A DNA stretch of 64,000 nucleotides from Maylandia zebra (Eukaryota > Chordata > Actinopteri > Cichliformes > Cichlidae): contig NC_135185.1 in assembly GCF_041146795.1 (NCBI RefSeq), forward strand, positions 9,078,529-9,142,528, given 5' to 3'. Of this stretch, positions 52,490 to 62,952 are shown piece after piece; position 1 is the first letter of the stretch; each line of letters opens with the position of its first letter. The notes beneath the pieces are model-generated. The model did no database searches and was not told where the DNA came from. It was given only the letters and a program-made list of their open reading frames with translations. The position numbers were made by a program, and so were the translations under genes.

Positions 52490-53705
52490 TCTGACAGTCC
52501 GTCATAGATTTCTTTCTTTGTTTGCATGTTTTCCCACGTGTCTGCACGGCTTCTCTCCGGCTACCTCCAACAGTCAGTTCCACACTGCTGGTCAGTGTTT
52601 GTCAAGTTACTTGAAAGAAGTAATCAGTAACTAATTACTGATTACTTCCCCAAAAAAGTAATCCAGTTACTTTACTGATTACTTATTTTCTAAAGTAATT
52701 AATTACTTAGTTACTTTTTAAAAACACGATTTACAACCTGAAGAGGTGATAAAGCGATAGATCTTTCAGCCCAGTTCTACTTTTTCTACATAATCCATCA
52801 TACAAAATGTAATCAAATGGAAAAGTCTCTTTTTTTAACTTGTTTTATCAGTTTTAATCTTTTAACTTTATGCATCAAGCAAAAATTTAATTATATGCAA
52901 CATTCTCTGAGTTGAATAAATTAGTTTAACATTTAAACCTATTTTCTGCACATTCCAGCACATAAAATAAAATATTTTTTATGTTTACACTCACTCTTTC
53001 AAATAGATGCAAGTAAAACACAGCAGAACATAAATAAAGTCAAAGACTCAGTGGTCCTGTTGCTCTATTTTCATCTGTAAAGCAGGACTGCTGTAGGCGG
53101 AGGTTTGCCCTGATGCAGGTGTGCCGCGGTCAGTTGAAGAATCCGCGAGTTTTTCTGTGAGTTTCCCATTACGTCGTAGCGCACTCGGTGCCTGCTTGGA
53201 AGTTTAGGGGGTTTTTCGCTGTAAAAAGAAGTTTTCTTCCCACGCACGATGGACGCTAACGTTTTTGTCACTTTTTATGGAATCAAACTCAAAGTAAGGT
53301 CAGTACTTCCACGCTTTAAACGCTGCATGCTCATACTCTCTCCCACAATCGATATATGATCCACTGTTGATCTGCACACAGCTGTTGTCACTAACGGCGC
53401 ACTCGCTTACGTCACTGTCGTGAGACATTCTCGCAAAAAAAATCACAGTTTTAGTAACGCAGTAACGCAGCGTTCCTACGGGAAAGTAACGGTAATCTAA
53501 TTACCGTTTTTGCAATAGTAATCCCTTACTTTACTCGTTACTCGAAAAAAGTAATCAGATTACAGATTGCAGTAACGCGGCCCATCTCTGCTGCTGGTAG
53601 GTGTGAATATGAATACCCACGGCGAACCCCGCTTCTCACCTTATGGGGTCGAGGATGGGCTCCAGGCCCCCTGAATTGGATAAGCTGAAGTAAATGGATG
53701 GAAGA
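52490..53705 (+). repeat. AFC/TILA-like SINE split by a hAT element
   Basis: The left part (TTTGCATGTTTTCCCACGTG, then GGCTTCTCTCCGGCTACCTC) ends at 52592. The right part (GGTGTGAATATGAATACCCA ... GGATGGGCTCCAGGCCCCC) resumes after 53598 and ends ATGGATGG. The hAT element at 52593-53590 sits between them. Confidence 0.65.
52593..53590. mobile_element. hAT-type element with 8-bp target duplication
   Basis: It is flanked by CTGCTGGT at 52585-52592 and 53591-53598. The ends are CAGTGTTTG (degraded) and CCCATCTCTG, and the subterminal sequence is dense in AGTTACT/AGTAATC motifs. It is 998 bp and non-coding. Confidence 0.8.
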
Positions 53706-53896
53706 AAAATGAATTTATTTAAATGTGAATCCAAAACCTTTGCTTGTCACTAAGCTGCCAGGCTCTGAAGCCATGATGCCATTCTTCCTCTCTGTAGTTG
53801 TTATGAAGGGGAAACGTCTCTGGACCAGTTTCTTACATTAGGCTGTAAACATGTTTATTTTAACATGGGAATCTGAAGGGACGACTCACCGCTGGA

Positions 53897-54869
53897 CAGT
53901 GTTGGGGAGTAACGGAATACATGTACCGCCGTTACGTATTTAAAATACAAAATATGAGTAACTGTATTCCCTTACAGTTACCGTTTAAACAGGTGGTATT
54001 CAGAATACAGTTACTTTGTTGAAATAAATGGATTACACTGCGGTACTTTCCTGTTACATTTTGTCGTGGGTCAGGACTGTTTGGGTTTTGTTTGACAGCT
54101 ACATGCTGTTGTTCCAGGCGGCAGCGTTACGGTTGCCATGGTTACAGGGTGACGCTCACTCTCTCTCTGCGACTGTGTGTTTCCTGGGTGAGAGAGCGCA
54201 TTTAGTTGTTGTTGTGCTAAGCTAACAGGCAGAATGCTACAAGCATAGCTCTAAAGAATGTAGCATCATGGGCAGTGTAGTCCGTGCTGCAGGGAGAATG
54301 GACTGCCATACACGTTATGTGTCTGTGAGCGCGAGGAGGGAGAAAAAGGGGAGTGGAAAGGTACGAGTTGTCATCGAGCAAAAACGGGAGCTGGAAGCAT
54401 GTAAATATAATAATAACCACTGCAGCCAAGAAGAGTGCCTGACGAGCCCAGTTGTAAGTAAGCTATTAAGACTCGACTGTACACCGTGTTCGTGTTTTCC
54501 TCCGAAAACAATAAGTTCCGTTGGAGCAGTCTTTCAACGCCTCTCTCTGTGTCTCGCAAGAAAAGTTGACCCACACAACAAAGTAAAGCTATTTTTCGGC
54601 TACGAGCCGACAGGGACCCCGCCGTATTAGTCAGAGGTCCCTTTACTACAGTTCGGAGTCGCGGACCTTCAGTAATAGTAATAAATCACACAGCAATAGT
54701 ACATTCACGTTGTTGTAAAAAGCATGATAATATATTAAGTAATCCAAAGTATTCAGAATACGTTACTGTCATTGAGTAATGTAACGGAATACGTTACAGA
54801 ATACATTTTGGGGCATGTATTCTGTATTCTGTAATGGAATACATTTTAAAAGTAACCTTCCCAACACTG
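53897..54869. mobile_element. hAT-type element with 8-bp target duplication
   Basis: The ends CAGTGTTGGGG and CCCAACACTG are flanked by CCGCTGGA (53889-53896 and 54870-54877). Subterminal GGAATAC/GTATTC repeats are present. The terminus is the same family as 32741-34357 but the inside differs. No transposase was seen. Confidence 0.85.
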
Positions 54870-54879
54870 CCGCTGGAGC

Positions 54880-55086
54880 CCCTGCTGGACATTAGAGGAA
54901 CTGCAGGCTGAACGTTTCTGTCAGGTGATAAATAAAACTGGGTATCATCCGCACAGCAATGAAAAATATGCAGTGTTTTCTAAAAGTGTTGTTCCCAGAA
55001 CATAACCCCGTGGAGCTTCGTGAATAGCTGTTATGTGTAAAAAAACATTCCTTGTTTACGTGAACAAACTTAAGCAAGAGGAGGAA
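54880..55086 (-). mobile_element. L2 LINE fragment, left of the LTR element
   Basis: On the minus strand a reverse transcriptase box (ADDTQFYLSPD-like) reads near 54900-54960. A matching upstream L2 piece lies right of the LTR element at about 59640-59760 (SVTRDRLMASDSRDVSAAFN). Together they suggest that the LTR element landed in an old L2 copy. Confidence 0.55.
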
Positions 55087-55640
55087 TGTTATGACCCAGG
55101 GTCATTATTTGCGGTACGGTGTTGTTATTGTTTGTATTTGTATTCAGTGTTGCTTGTTTCCAGGTGGAGGCCACCCATTGGTGGAGGAAGGAAAGAGGCC
55201 AGCTACAAAAGGGGTTGGACTGGGTCGGCGAGCAGACTTCCTGGTTTCCCGTGAGCTGTGTGTCTGGGGACCGTCGTGGTGTGTGACTGCACGGGGCTGC
55301 AATATTAATGCTGAAAAAGGGGTTGTACCTGGGCTTGGTAGCTGTAGGGGTGGAAAGCCGTTTTCTTTTATTCTCCTCTTTTCTCCTGTTTCGGGTAGGG
55401 AGACAGGTTAGAGAATTGTATTTTGTTTTGGGATCGTGGGAGGTAAGTTAGCTCTGTTTTTCTTTCTAGTGTGTTTTGTTTGTTGTTTTGGCATCGCCCA
55501 CCCTGAAGCTCGCTACCTGTTCAGTAAATAAATTAACCAACTCTCGTCATTCTGCCGTGGTGTGATTTTTTTTGTCGTTATTATGTATCGGGTTTATCTT
55601 TTTGTTGTGTTGCACCCCGGCTTCGGGCCGGTGTGTAACA
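55087..55640 (+). repeat. 5' LTR
   Basis: This is the 554-bp direct repeat partner of 58974-59527. It contains a TATA-like TACAAAAGG near 55203 and AATAAA near 55526, plausible promoter and polyadenylation elements of the family. Confidence 0.95.
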
Positions 55641-55756
55641 TAAATGGGGGCTCGTCCGTTTGAGGGATTTCGGGGTCGTTTGTGTGTAGTGGGGTTCGTG
55701 TGGGTGTGTGGGGGTTTTTTTGTGTTTTTGGGGGTTGTTTGTGTGGGTGGCCGCGG

Positions 55757-56857
55757 ATGGAGTTTGATGTGGATAAGTTTGCCGAGGCGCCTTCCTTGCA
55801 GCAGTTGAGTCGGTGTCGGAGGGAGGATTTGCTGCTTATTGCGGGCCGTTTTGATGTGCGAGCGCCGGCGGGGGTGAAAAAGGATGATTTGCAACAGCTT
55901 GTCACGGTGGCTTTGAGCGAGCGGGGTTTGCTGTCGAGCGTGCCGCTTGTTGGTGGGACGGGCGGGGCGGCTATGGAGCCGTTGGCTCCGTTGTCTGTTC
56001 CTCCTGTGGCCGCCCCCTCTGTGGCTCCTCCTGCTCCGGTGGTGGGGTCGTCGGCGGAGGAGCTCCAGTTGTTGCTCCGCATTAAGGAGGTGGAGTTGAG
56101 TAGTCACCGGTTGGAGGTAGAAGCGATGCATTTGAGGGTGAGGGCGTTGGAGTTGGAGCGCGGACCTCCACCGCGTGCCCCTGACTCTACGCCGCCCACG
56201 CCTGCGCCCTCTGTGCTCCCTGCGCCGCCGGTGCCTGGTCCCGCCCCGGCTCTCCGTCAGGATTTTGATGTTGGGAGGCACATTAAATTGGTGCCGCCCT
56301 TTTGTGAATCAGAGGTGGAGTCGTTTTTTCCTGCTTTTGAGCGTGTGGCTGCCGCGTTAAAGTGGCCGGAGGAGGTCTGGGTTTTGCTGTTGCAGTGTCG
56401 GCTGGTGGGTAGGGCTCAGGAGGTGTGGGCTAGCCTGTCAGCATCTGAGAGCTTAGATTATGGTGTGGTTAAGGCTGCCGTATTGCGTGCTTTTGAGTTG
56501 GTGCCTGAAGCGTACCGTCAGAGGTTTCGGCAGTGTGTGAGGGGGGGGGATCAGACTTATGTGGAGTTTGCGCGCGAGAAGGGTTTGCTCTTTGATCGGT
56601 GGTGCCAGGCTAGTGAGGTTAAGGAGTTTGCACAGTTGAAGGAGTTGATGTTATTGGAGGATTTCAAGGGGTGTCTGCCGGAGCGGGTGGTTGTTTATTT
56701 GAACGAGCAGAAGGTCGTTTCCCTCGCGAAAGCGGCGGTTCTGGCAGATGAGTTTGCTTTGACGCACAAGAGGGGTTTTTCCCCTCCATTACGTCGGGGT
56801 TCTAGAGTTTTGCCGGAGGTGGGGGGGGGGGCGTTCTCCCCCGCTCTCGCGGCGTAG
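55757..56857 (+). mobile_element. gag-like region of the LTR element (fossil)
   Basis: The translation begins MEFDVDKFAEAPSLQQLSRC and has a Pro-rich linker. A capsid-like helical part follows (KLVPPFCESEVESFFPAFER, WVLLLQCRLVGRAQEVWASL), resembling gag of fish Gypsy-type elements. It is read as a fossil part of the element at 55087-59527. Confidence 0.8.
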
Positions 56858-56864
56858 CCCTACG

Positions 56865-57596
56865 GTGGCTGCTGGGGACCGCCGATGTTTTTTTTGTCAT
56901 GAGCTCGGTCATCTCGTTGCTTCTTGTCCCGTGCTGAGGGCGAGGGAGGGGGCGCGGGCCGACATTTCGGGGGGGGCCGTGCAGTGTTGCTCCGCGGTAA
57001 CCCGCCCTAGCTTAATGCCGGTTGGCGTCGTTCCGCGGGGGATAGATGAGGTGTTTCGACCGTTTGTTTCGACGGGGTTTTTATCGTTGTCTGGTGATGC
57101 GGGGGACCGGGTTCCGATCACCATCTTGAGGGATACAGGGGCGAAGCATTCGGTGGCGCGGCATGGAGTCGTGCCTTTCTCTCAGCAGTCGTACTGTGGT
57201 TCTGATTTGCTGGTGTGGGGTATCAAGGTGAGTCTTTTACGCATGCCTCTCCATACGGTTACTTTGACCTCGTCCTTCGTATCGGGCGCTGTGCGGGTGG
57301 GGGTTCGAGATCAGCTGCCAATTGAAGGCATTGATCTTGTTTTGGGAAATGACTTGGCCGGGGGAAAAGTGTTTCCGGCTATGCCGGAAGTTATTGAGTG
57401 TCCTACTTCGGATCGGTTATGCCAATTCCCGTCGGAGCTGGGTGACCCCACAGTTTATCCGGCATGTGTGGTTACTCGTGCTCAAGCTCGTCGCTTGGGT
57501 GGTGAGGTGGACATATCCGAAATGTTTCCGGACGGCTCTGAGCCGCATGATAGTTCTGTTCCGGGGGTAGATGGTGGGACGGCGAAGGTTTTTAGT
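56865..57596 (+). mobile_element. Zinc-knuckle and protease-like part of the LTR element (fossil)
   Basis: A CCHC knuckle (CFFCHELGHLVASC) lies at about 56886-56927 and an aspartic-protease-like ILRDTGAKHSVAR at about 57126-57164. The same frame continues without interruption into the hirip3 sequence at 57597. Confidence 0.8.
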
Positions 57597-58865
57597 ATGG
57601 TGTCGGAGAAGGAGGCAGCAGGTATCCGCAGGTTTGTGTGTGGTCAACTCCGTGACGAGGCAGACCTGAGCACGCTGACCTTGGGAATTTTAAAAAAGAG
57701 ATATCAGACACACAACAAATGTGACTCATTAAGGCCAGAAGTAAAAACTTTCATGAAACAGGTGGTGCAAGAGGAACTGATGAAAATGCAGGATAATGAT
57801 GAAAGTGACTCAGAGACTAAGAAGCTCCAGAACAAAAGGAAAAGAGAAAATGGAAATGACGAGGTCATGAGTGAGAGTGAAGATGAATCCTGGGCAAAGA
57901 AATCACAAAATAATCATTCAAGCTCATCATCAGAATCTGAGTTTCAAGAGGACAACAAAACAGAAAGTAAGGAAAGCAGCAATGATGAAGAAAATGCCAA
58001 ATCTCAAGCTGATGGTGAAGAGCCAGAGGTGAAAAAATCACAACAAAAGAGAAATGAAAATCGTCAAATTGACAGTGACGAGTCTTCTGATGAGGAACTC
58101 AGTGAGGAAAGCAACTGCAGTGACAGTCCAAAGAAAATGGTGAGAATGAACGTTGAGACAGTAACCAGCAGTAAAGATGAAGGAAGGAGAACACCACTGA
58201 GTGATGCAGGAAACGAATCAGATGGAGACTGCAAGTCAGAAACGAGTGACAAAATTAGGAGCGACGAGTCTTCTGACAGTGAAAAAGAAGATACAAAAGT
58301 GGAAGAGAAAACCAGTGACCCAGACTCAGTTTCATCACTACCTTCTTTGGAAGATGAAAAAGAAAATAAGACTGATAAAACAAATGATAAAAAGATGAAG
58401 AAGAGTGTGAAGAAAGATGAGAGCACCAGAAAACCAAAGTCTGATGACAAATCGGTGGCGAGGCTTGAACGTTATATTGCCCTCTGCGGCGTGAGGAGAA
58501 ATTACAAGAAGCTGCTGGAGGACTGCCGCTCCCAGGTGGCTGTTCTGAAGAAGGAGCTTGAAGAGCTTGGTGTACATGGTCAGCCAACTATTCAGAAATG
58601 GAAAAAGGTCAGAATGAAGAGAGAGCAAGCTCAAGAACTGGCTGCTCTTGATGTCAACAACATCATTACCACACAAGGTCGACCTACACGCAGGGGTGCC
58701 TCAGCAAGTCAGAAACAACAGGACTGTCCGTCCTCTGAATATCAGCGCACTCTAAACTCGGAATCAGACAGTGATCAGGAAAACAATACCCACAGAGGTC
58801 GCAGGAAAATGTCCGAATGGGCCAACCTGCAGAGGATCATCAGTGATGACACAGACAGTGACTGA
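57597..58865 (+). CDS. hirip3: Captured retrocopy of HIRIP3 (HIRA-interacting protein 3)
   Basis: This is a 422-codon intronless coding sequence with its own start (MVSEKEAAGIRRFVCGQLRD). The N-terminal domain (DLSTLTLGILKKRYQTHNKC, FMKQVVQEELMKMQ) matches human HIRIP3. The middle is a long acidic, Ser/Glu/Lys-rich disordered tract with many SDESS/SSDEE casein-kinase-2-like sites. The conserved C-terminus (about 287-422) has ARLERYIALCGVRRNYKKLL and the CHZ motif (ALDVNNIITTQGRPTRR), ending NLQRIISDDTDSD. HIRIP3 is an H2A-H2B histone chaperone that binds HIRA. The absence of introns and a sharp shift from G-rich to A-rich sequence at the junction show that it came from a processed transcript. 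It is continuous in frame with the protease-like segment, so the product could be a fusion or could start internally. Whether it is expressed is unknown. The parent hirip3 gene is not in this window. Confidence 0.93.
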   Translation: MVSEKEAAGIRRFVCGQLRDEADLSTLTLGILKKRYQTHNKCDSLRPEVKTFMKQVVQEELMKMQDNDESDSETKKLQNKRKRENGNDEVMSESEDESWAKKSQNNHSSSSSESEFQEDNKTESKESSNDEENAKSQADGEEPEVKKSQQKRNENRQIDSDESSDEELSEESNCSDSPKKMVRMNVETVTSSKDEGRRTPLSDAGNESDGDCKSETSDKIRSDESSDSEKEDTKVEEKTSDPDSVSSLPSLEDEKENKTDKTNDKKMKKSVKKDESTRKPKSDDKSVARLERYIALCGVRRNYKKLLEDCRSQVAVLKKELEELGVHGQPTIQKWKKVRMKREQAQELAALDVNNIITTQGRPTRRGASASQKQQDCPSSEYQRTLNSESDSDQENNTHRGRRKMSEWANLQRIISDDTDSD

Positions 58866-58973
58866 TGAGTCTGGTTTCCCCCTAGGAAGTGTTCGATTTG
58901 TTTGTTTGTTTTAATGTTTTTGATACTAGGTCTAGCATCTCTCTAATGAGATGCTTGATTTTAGGTGGGGGGG

Positions 58974-59527
58974 TGTTATGACCCAGGGTCATTATTTGCG
59001 GTACGGTGTTGTTATTGTTTGTATTTGTATTCAGTGTTGCTTGTTTCCAGGTGGAGGCCACCCATTGGTGGAGGAAGGAAAGAGGCCAGCTACAAAAGGG
59101 GTTGGACTGGGTCGGCGAGCAGACTTCCTGGTTTCCCGTGAGCTGTGTGTCTGGGGACCGTCGTGGTGTGTGACTGCACGGGGCTGCAATATTAATGCTG
59201 AAAAAGGGGTTGTACCTGGGCTTGGTAGCTGTAGGGGTGGGAAGCCGTTTTCTTTTATTCTCCTCTTTTCTCCTGTTTCGGGTAGGGAGACAGGTTAGAG
59301 AATTGTATTTTGTTTTGGGATCGTGGGAGGTAAGTTAGCTCTGTTTTTCTTTCTAGTGTGTTTTGTTTGTTGTTTTGGCATCGCCCACCCTGAAGCTCGC
59401 TACCTGTTCAGTAAATAAATTAACCAACTCTCGTCATTCTGCCGTGGTGTGATTTTTTTTGTCGTTATTATGTATCGGGTTTATCTTTTTGTTGTGTTGC
59501 ACCCCGGCTTTGGGCCGGTGTGTAACA
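58974..59527 (+). repeat. 3' LTR
   Basis: It has the same length as the 5' LTR and is nearly identical to it. It is followed by the target duplication AGGAA (59528-59532). Confidence 0.95.
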
Positions 59528-59532
59528 AGGAA

Positions 59533-59894
59533 ACAAAAAAGTGTCAGACTTTTTTCTCAGAATTCTGATTTTGAAAAAAATACGTCCACACTTTTTTTTT
59601 TCCAGTGGCCCTGATCCTCGTCCCTATAAACTGGAAGATTCAGCCACTCCAGTGCTTCCTGTAACACCAACGCTGTGTTGGAGTCTCTGTTTGAAGCTGC
59701 ATTAAATGCTGCACTGACATCTCTGCTGTCAGAGGCCATAAGACGGTCTCTGGTAACGCTCACTCACTCCTCTCCAAAGGCCCCCAGCTGTTTTAAAACT
59801 CCTGTTTGAAGAGTTTGTCGTGGTTTAACTAGGCTCATCATTTTCAGGCATCCAGGCAGGACAGAAATAAGCACAAAACCCAGAATATGAAGTC
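59533..59894 (-). mobile_element. L2 LINE fragment and short spacer
   Basis: The minus frame near 59640-59760 (RDRLMASDSRDVSAAFNAAS) is a decayed L2 palm region like that at 38840-39110. The spacer to the lgals3 3' end has nothing else. Confidence 0.6.
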
Positions 59895-60015
59895 TTTATT
59901 CATTAGACACCTGAACAGAAACATGTGGAAGAATCAAAGCATCTGCTGATGATCACCTTCAAACATTCACTGATAATTTCCTCCTGACTGATCTCTGCTG
60001 GGTCAGCAGCCTGTC
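59895..60015 (-). other. lgals3 3' UTR with polyadenylation signal
   Basis: A minus-strand AATAAA at 59895-59900 lies about 115 bp after the stop codon. Confidence 0.7.
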
Positions 60016-62871
60016 TCAGGGCAACATCTCCAAGTTGACCCTGGACAGCGTGAGGTCGTAGTAGATGTTGAGTCTCTTGATGTCTCTCAGGTTGGTGATA
60101 CGATGCTTGAAGTCCAGCATGTGAGAGTTGTTGACAGCTACCTTTAACTCCGTGTTGGTGCACAGGATCTTGATCTGGAAGAGAAACATGAGAGACTGTT
60201 GTTGGTGTCATCTCCGCCTCACAGAAATCAAACTGAGGATTTTTTTTTAAGCTGTCTGACCTCAAAATTCTGCCCCGGCACAAACGGGAAGTGCTGCAGC
60301 TCCCTCTCCTCTTTGCCCCACTTTTCACCGATGCAGCTGTTTCTGATAATCACCTTCTTGCCGCCCTCGTTGAAGCGAGGGTTGAAGTGGAAGGCGATGT
60401 CACGAGCTGTGGCCAGGTCCACCGTGATCCTGATGAATCACAGAGACCTCAGTGAATTACTGACTCTATTAGAGCTTCTCCTCCATCAGGATCTGATTAT
60501 CTGGATCAATCGTTTCTCTTTTTGGCCAATGTTAATGCGGCGTTAAGCGAAGCAAGTCTGATTTTGCTTCACTGAAACAAGCAAACGAATGCAAACAAAT
60601 GAAAGTGTAGCTGATGCCTGACCTCGCTCATCCTTGTTAAGGTGAACGAGACACCAGCTGTCCTCACATCTCTCGTTGTTTTTTAATCATGTGTTCACAG
60701 CAAACATGAAGGTTTTGTGTGATTATACCTAAAGTTTGTCCAATGAGGTGACATGAGTGCGTTACTACGGGTAACAGCTCACTGTCTTCTTCTACTGCCC
60801 TGCTTTCATTACTGTTACTCAGTAATGACTGGATTTAACCACTGTCAGTTTATCGCTCTGTGCTTCCTGTTTACTCTGCTCTACACCCGCCCGCTCGCTT
60901 CGTTAGTCTGACCTCTGCTCTCTCGTCACTATGTGACATCACAGCATTCGTACTGACTTGTCAGCATTGGGTTTGATAGTTCCAGCGATGGTGATCAGCA
61001 GCTTGTCGTACACTCCTTGAGGCAGAGGCATATTGAAGGGAACCGTCTGTCAAGAAGAAAACAGCTGTTTACTACATCTGTCCTTCTGCCTGTCCTCTGT
61101 TTCCGTCTCTGTTTGGCTCACCAGATTCTGCTGGGGTGCAACAGGAGGAGTGGGTCCAGGTCCGGGTGAAGGGCCTGGACCTGGACCCCAAGGTCCGCTG
61201 GGCTGGCTGGGGCCTTGGGGCCAGGTAGGGTTAGCAGGCTGACCTCCAGGCCAGGCTGGAGCAGTGGAACCTCCGGGCCAGGTGGGCTGGTTGGGCTGAC
61301 CTGAGGTTTCAGTGGAGGCAAAAGTCATTTCCACAAACATTCACCTGTTTATTTAACCTGCGAACATCCACCTGGGCACCACAGGCTAACGTCCACACAT
61401 AACCCCAGATGGAAGCTGCGAACGGCAATGGCAAAATAACTGTAGGAGACTGTTTGACAGGTGACACCCCACCCTAACCTTAGACAGGTAGAAGGTGACC
61501 TGGTGGATGTAAAGAGGCTGCTATTAATGAGGCCTCGTGAAGACTGAAGTCCCTTCAGAGACGTGACTGTCAGAGGTCAGTAAAAGTCTCATTTCTCTAC
61601 AGCGGAGGGTTGGGCTTGTGCTTGGGTTGATCAAGTCAAGTCAGGTGGCTTCATTGTCATTTCAACCATGTGCAGAGTGAAAGGTGTGAAACTCACCGTC
61701 AGATTTTCAAACCTCTTACCTGGCCACGCGGGTGCATTGGGCTGTCCGGGCCAGAGACCTCCTCCTGCTTGGTTGTTTCCACCACCGGGCCAGAGACCTC
61801 CTCCTGCTGCTGACTGGGTGGTGCCACCATCAAGAGCGTCTGAGAGCTGCAGACACCCAGAAGCAAAGAAACCCTGAGCTCGTTTTGTCCTCGGGACGGT
61901 TTCTGACTGAGCACAGTCCCTGAAACACGCAGGGCTAAGGTGCTTCCTTCATTGCCTCCTTTAGCAGAGGGGACATTGGAGCATCCTCTATGAGAGGAAA
62001 GGAGGTCATTCCATCCCATAATTCATAGCAGTGCACCGTCAGACAAGGACTGAGGTCACGAAAGTGTTATTAATGGGGTGTTTTTCATTTCATGCCGTTA
62101 TTGTTTCACCTGTTTCTGTGAGAGGGAAATCATTTCAGTTTCAAAAACTTTTAGTCTAAATGTCCACAGAGTCAGGATTTGTACTCTTCAGCCTTCTTCT
62201 TCATCACTTCTGCAGATTCTGAGCCAAATCCTGCCTCACAGGTCTTAGCCGACTGACCACAGATTCTGGATGGGATTAAGATCTGAGGAGTCTGTCTCTG
62301 CCAACAGTCTCCTCCCAGTGCTTTAAACAGTAAAGACCCGAAAACAGTAGGAAATAACTTCAACAACCACACTATGAGCAGGTGCTAGGTGATACCGGGA
62401 AGGAAGAACTGCATTTTAACAGGAAGAAGCCTGTGCTGGAAAATGCTGGACTTTGTCAAACTGCTCTGGGATCACTGGGAGAAGAAGTCGAGGATGAATT
62501 CCACCGAGGGCTGCAGAGGTTATGAACAGGAAGAGTCAACACTTCACAATAAAAGTTTGTAAAACATATGAAACAGTGACTACTCTTCAGTCCGCCACAG
62601 AGACAATGTGTCTGAAACACGAGCTGAGACGCTGCCAAAGCTTTGCTACGACCCCACGTCAGTGGTCCAGCTTCACCTCACCGCAGCAGCGCCCGCAACG
62701 CCAGAGGGACACGTTTAAGAGACGCTGTCTGACCTTCAGGCCAGAAGTGGCCGTCTGAAGTACCGAGTGCAACTGAACGCACCACGGTTCACACTGAGGG
62801 TGTGTTCAGTGACAGACTCTTCTGGAATGTTCTGTATGAACTGGCTCTAAAGAAGGAATAATAACGCCCTG

Positions 62872-62952
<81 letters not shown>

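Larger units (their letters stand above)
55087..59527 (+). mobile_element. LTR retrotransposon (Ty3/Gypsy-like) carrying a captured host gene
   Basis: Two direct LTRs of 554 bp, each TGTTATGACC...GTGTAACA, bound the element. They differ at about two positions by eye and are flanked by the 5-bp target duplication AGGAA. A primer-binding site like that for tRNA-Pro (TGGGGGCTCGTCCG, 55645-55658) follows the 5' LTR and a purine tract (AGGTGGGGGGG) precedes the 3' LTR. Parts in order: gag-like frame, CCHC zinc knuckle, protease-like motif (DTGA), then a host hirip3 coding sequence where pol would lie. No reverse transcriptase or integrase is recognisable. The element is broken, with about one break besides the lack of pol, and can only have moved with help from relatives. 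Insertion appears recent. The Ty3/Gypsy assignment is inferred from gag and protease style. Confidence 0.92.

Noticed and set aside
55547-56281. Long minus-strand frame of 244 codons rich in Arg and His
   Set aside because: It is the antisense shadow of the G-rich gag region. The composition is extreme and it resembles no protein family.
57597-58865. hirip3 as an ordinary resident gene or an assembly chimera
   Set aside because: A resident gene should have introns. The copy lies exactly between matched LTRs with a target duplication, in the frame of the leader. An assembly error cannot be excluded without reads but would have to mimic all of these.
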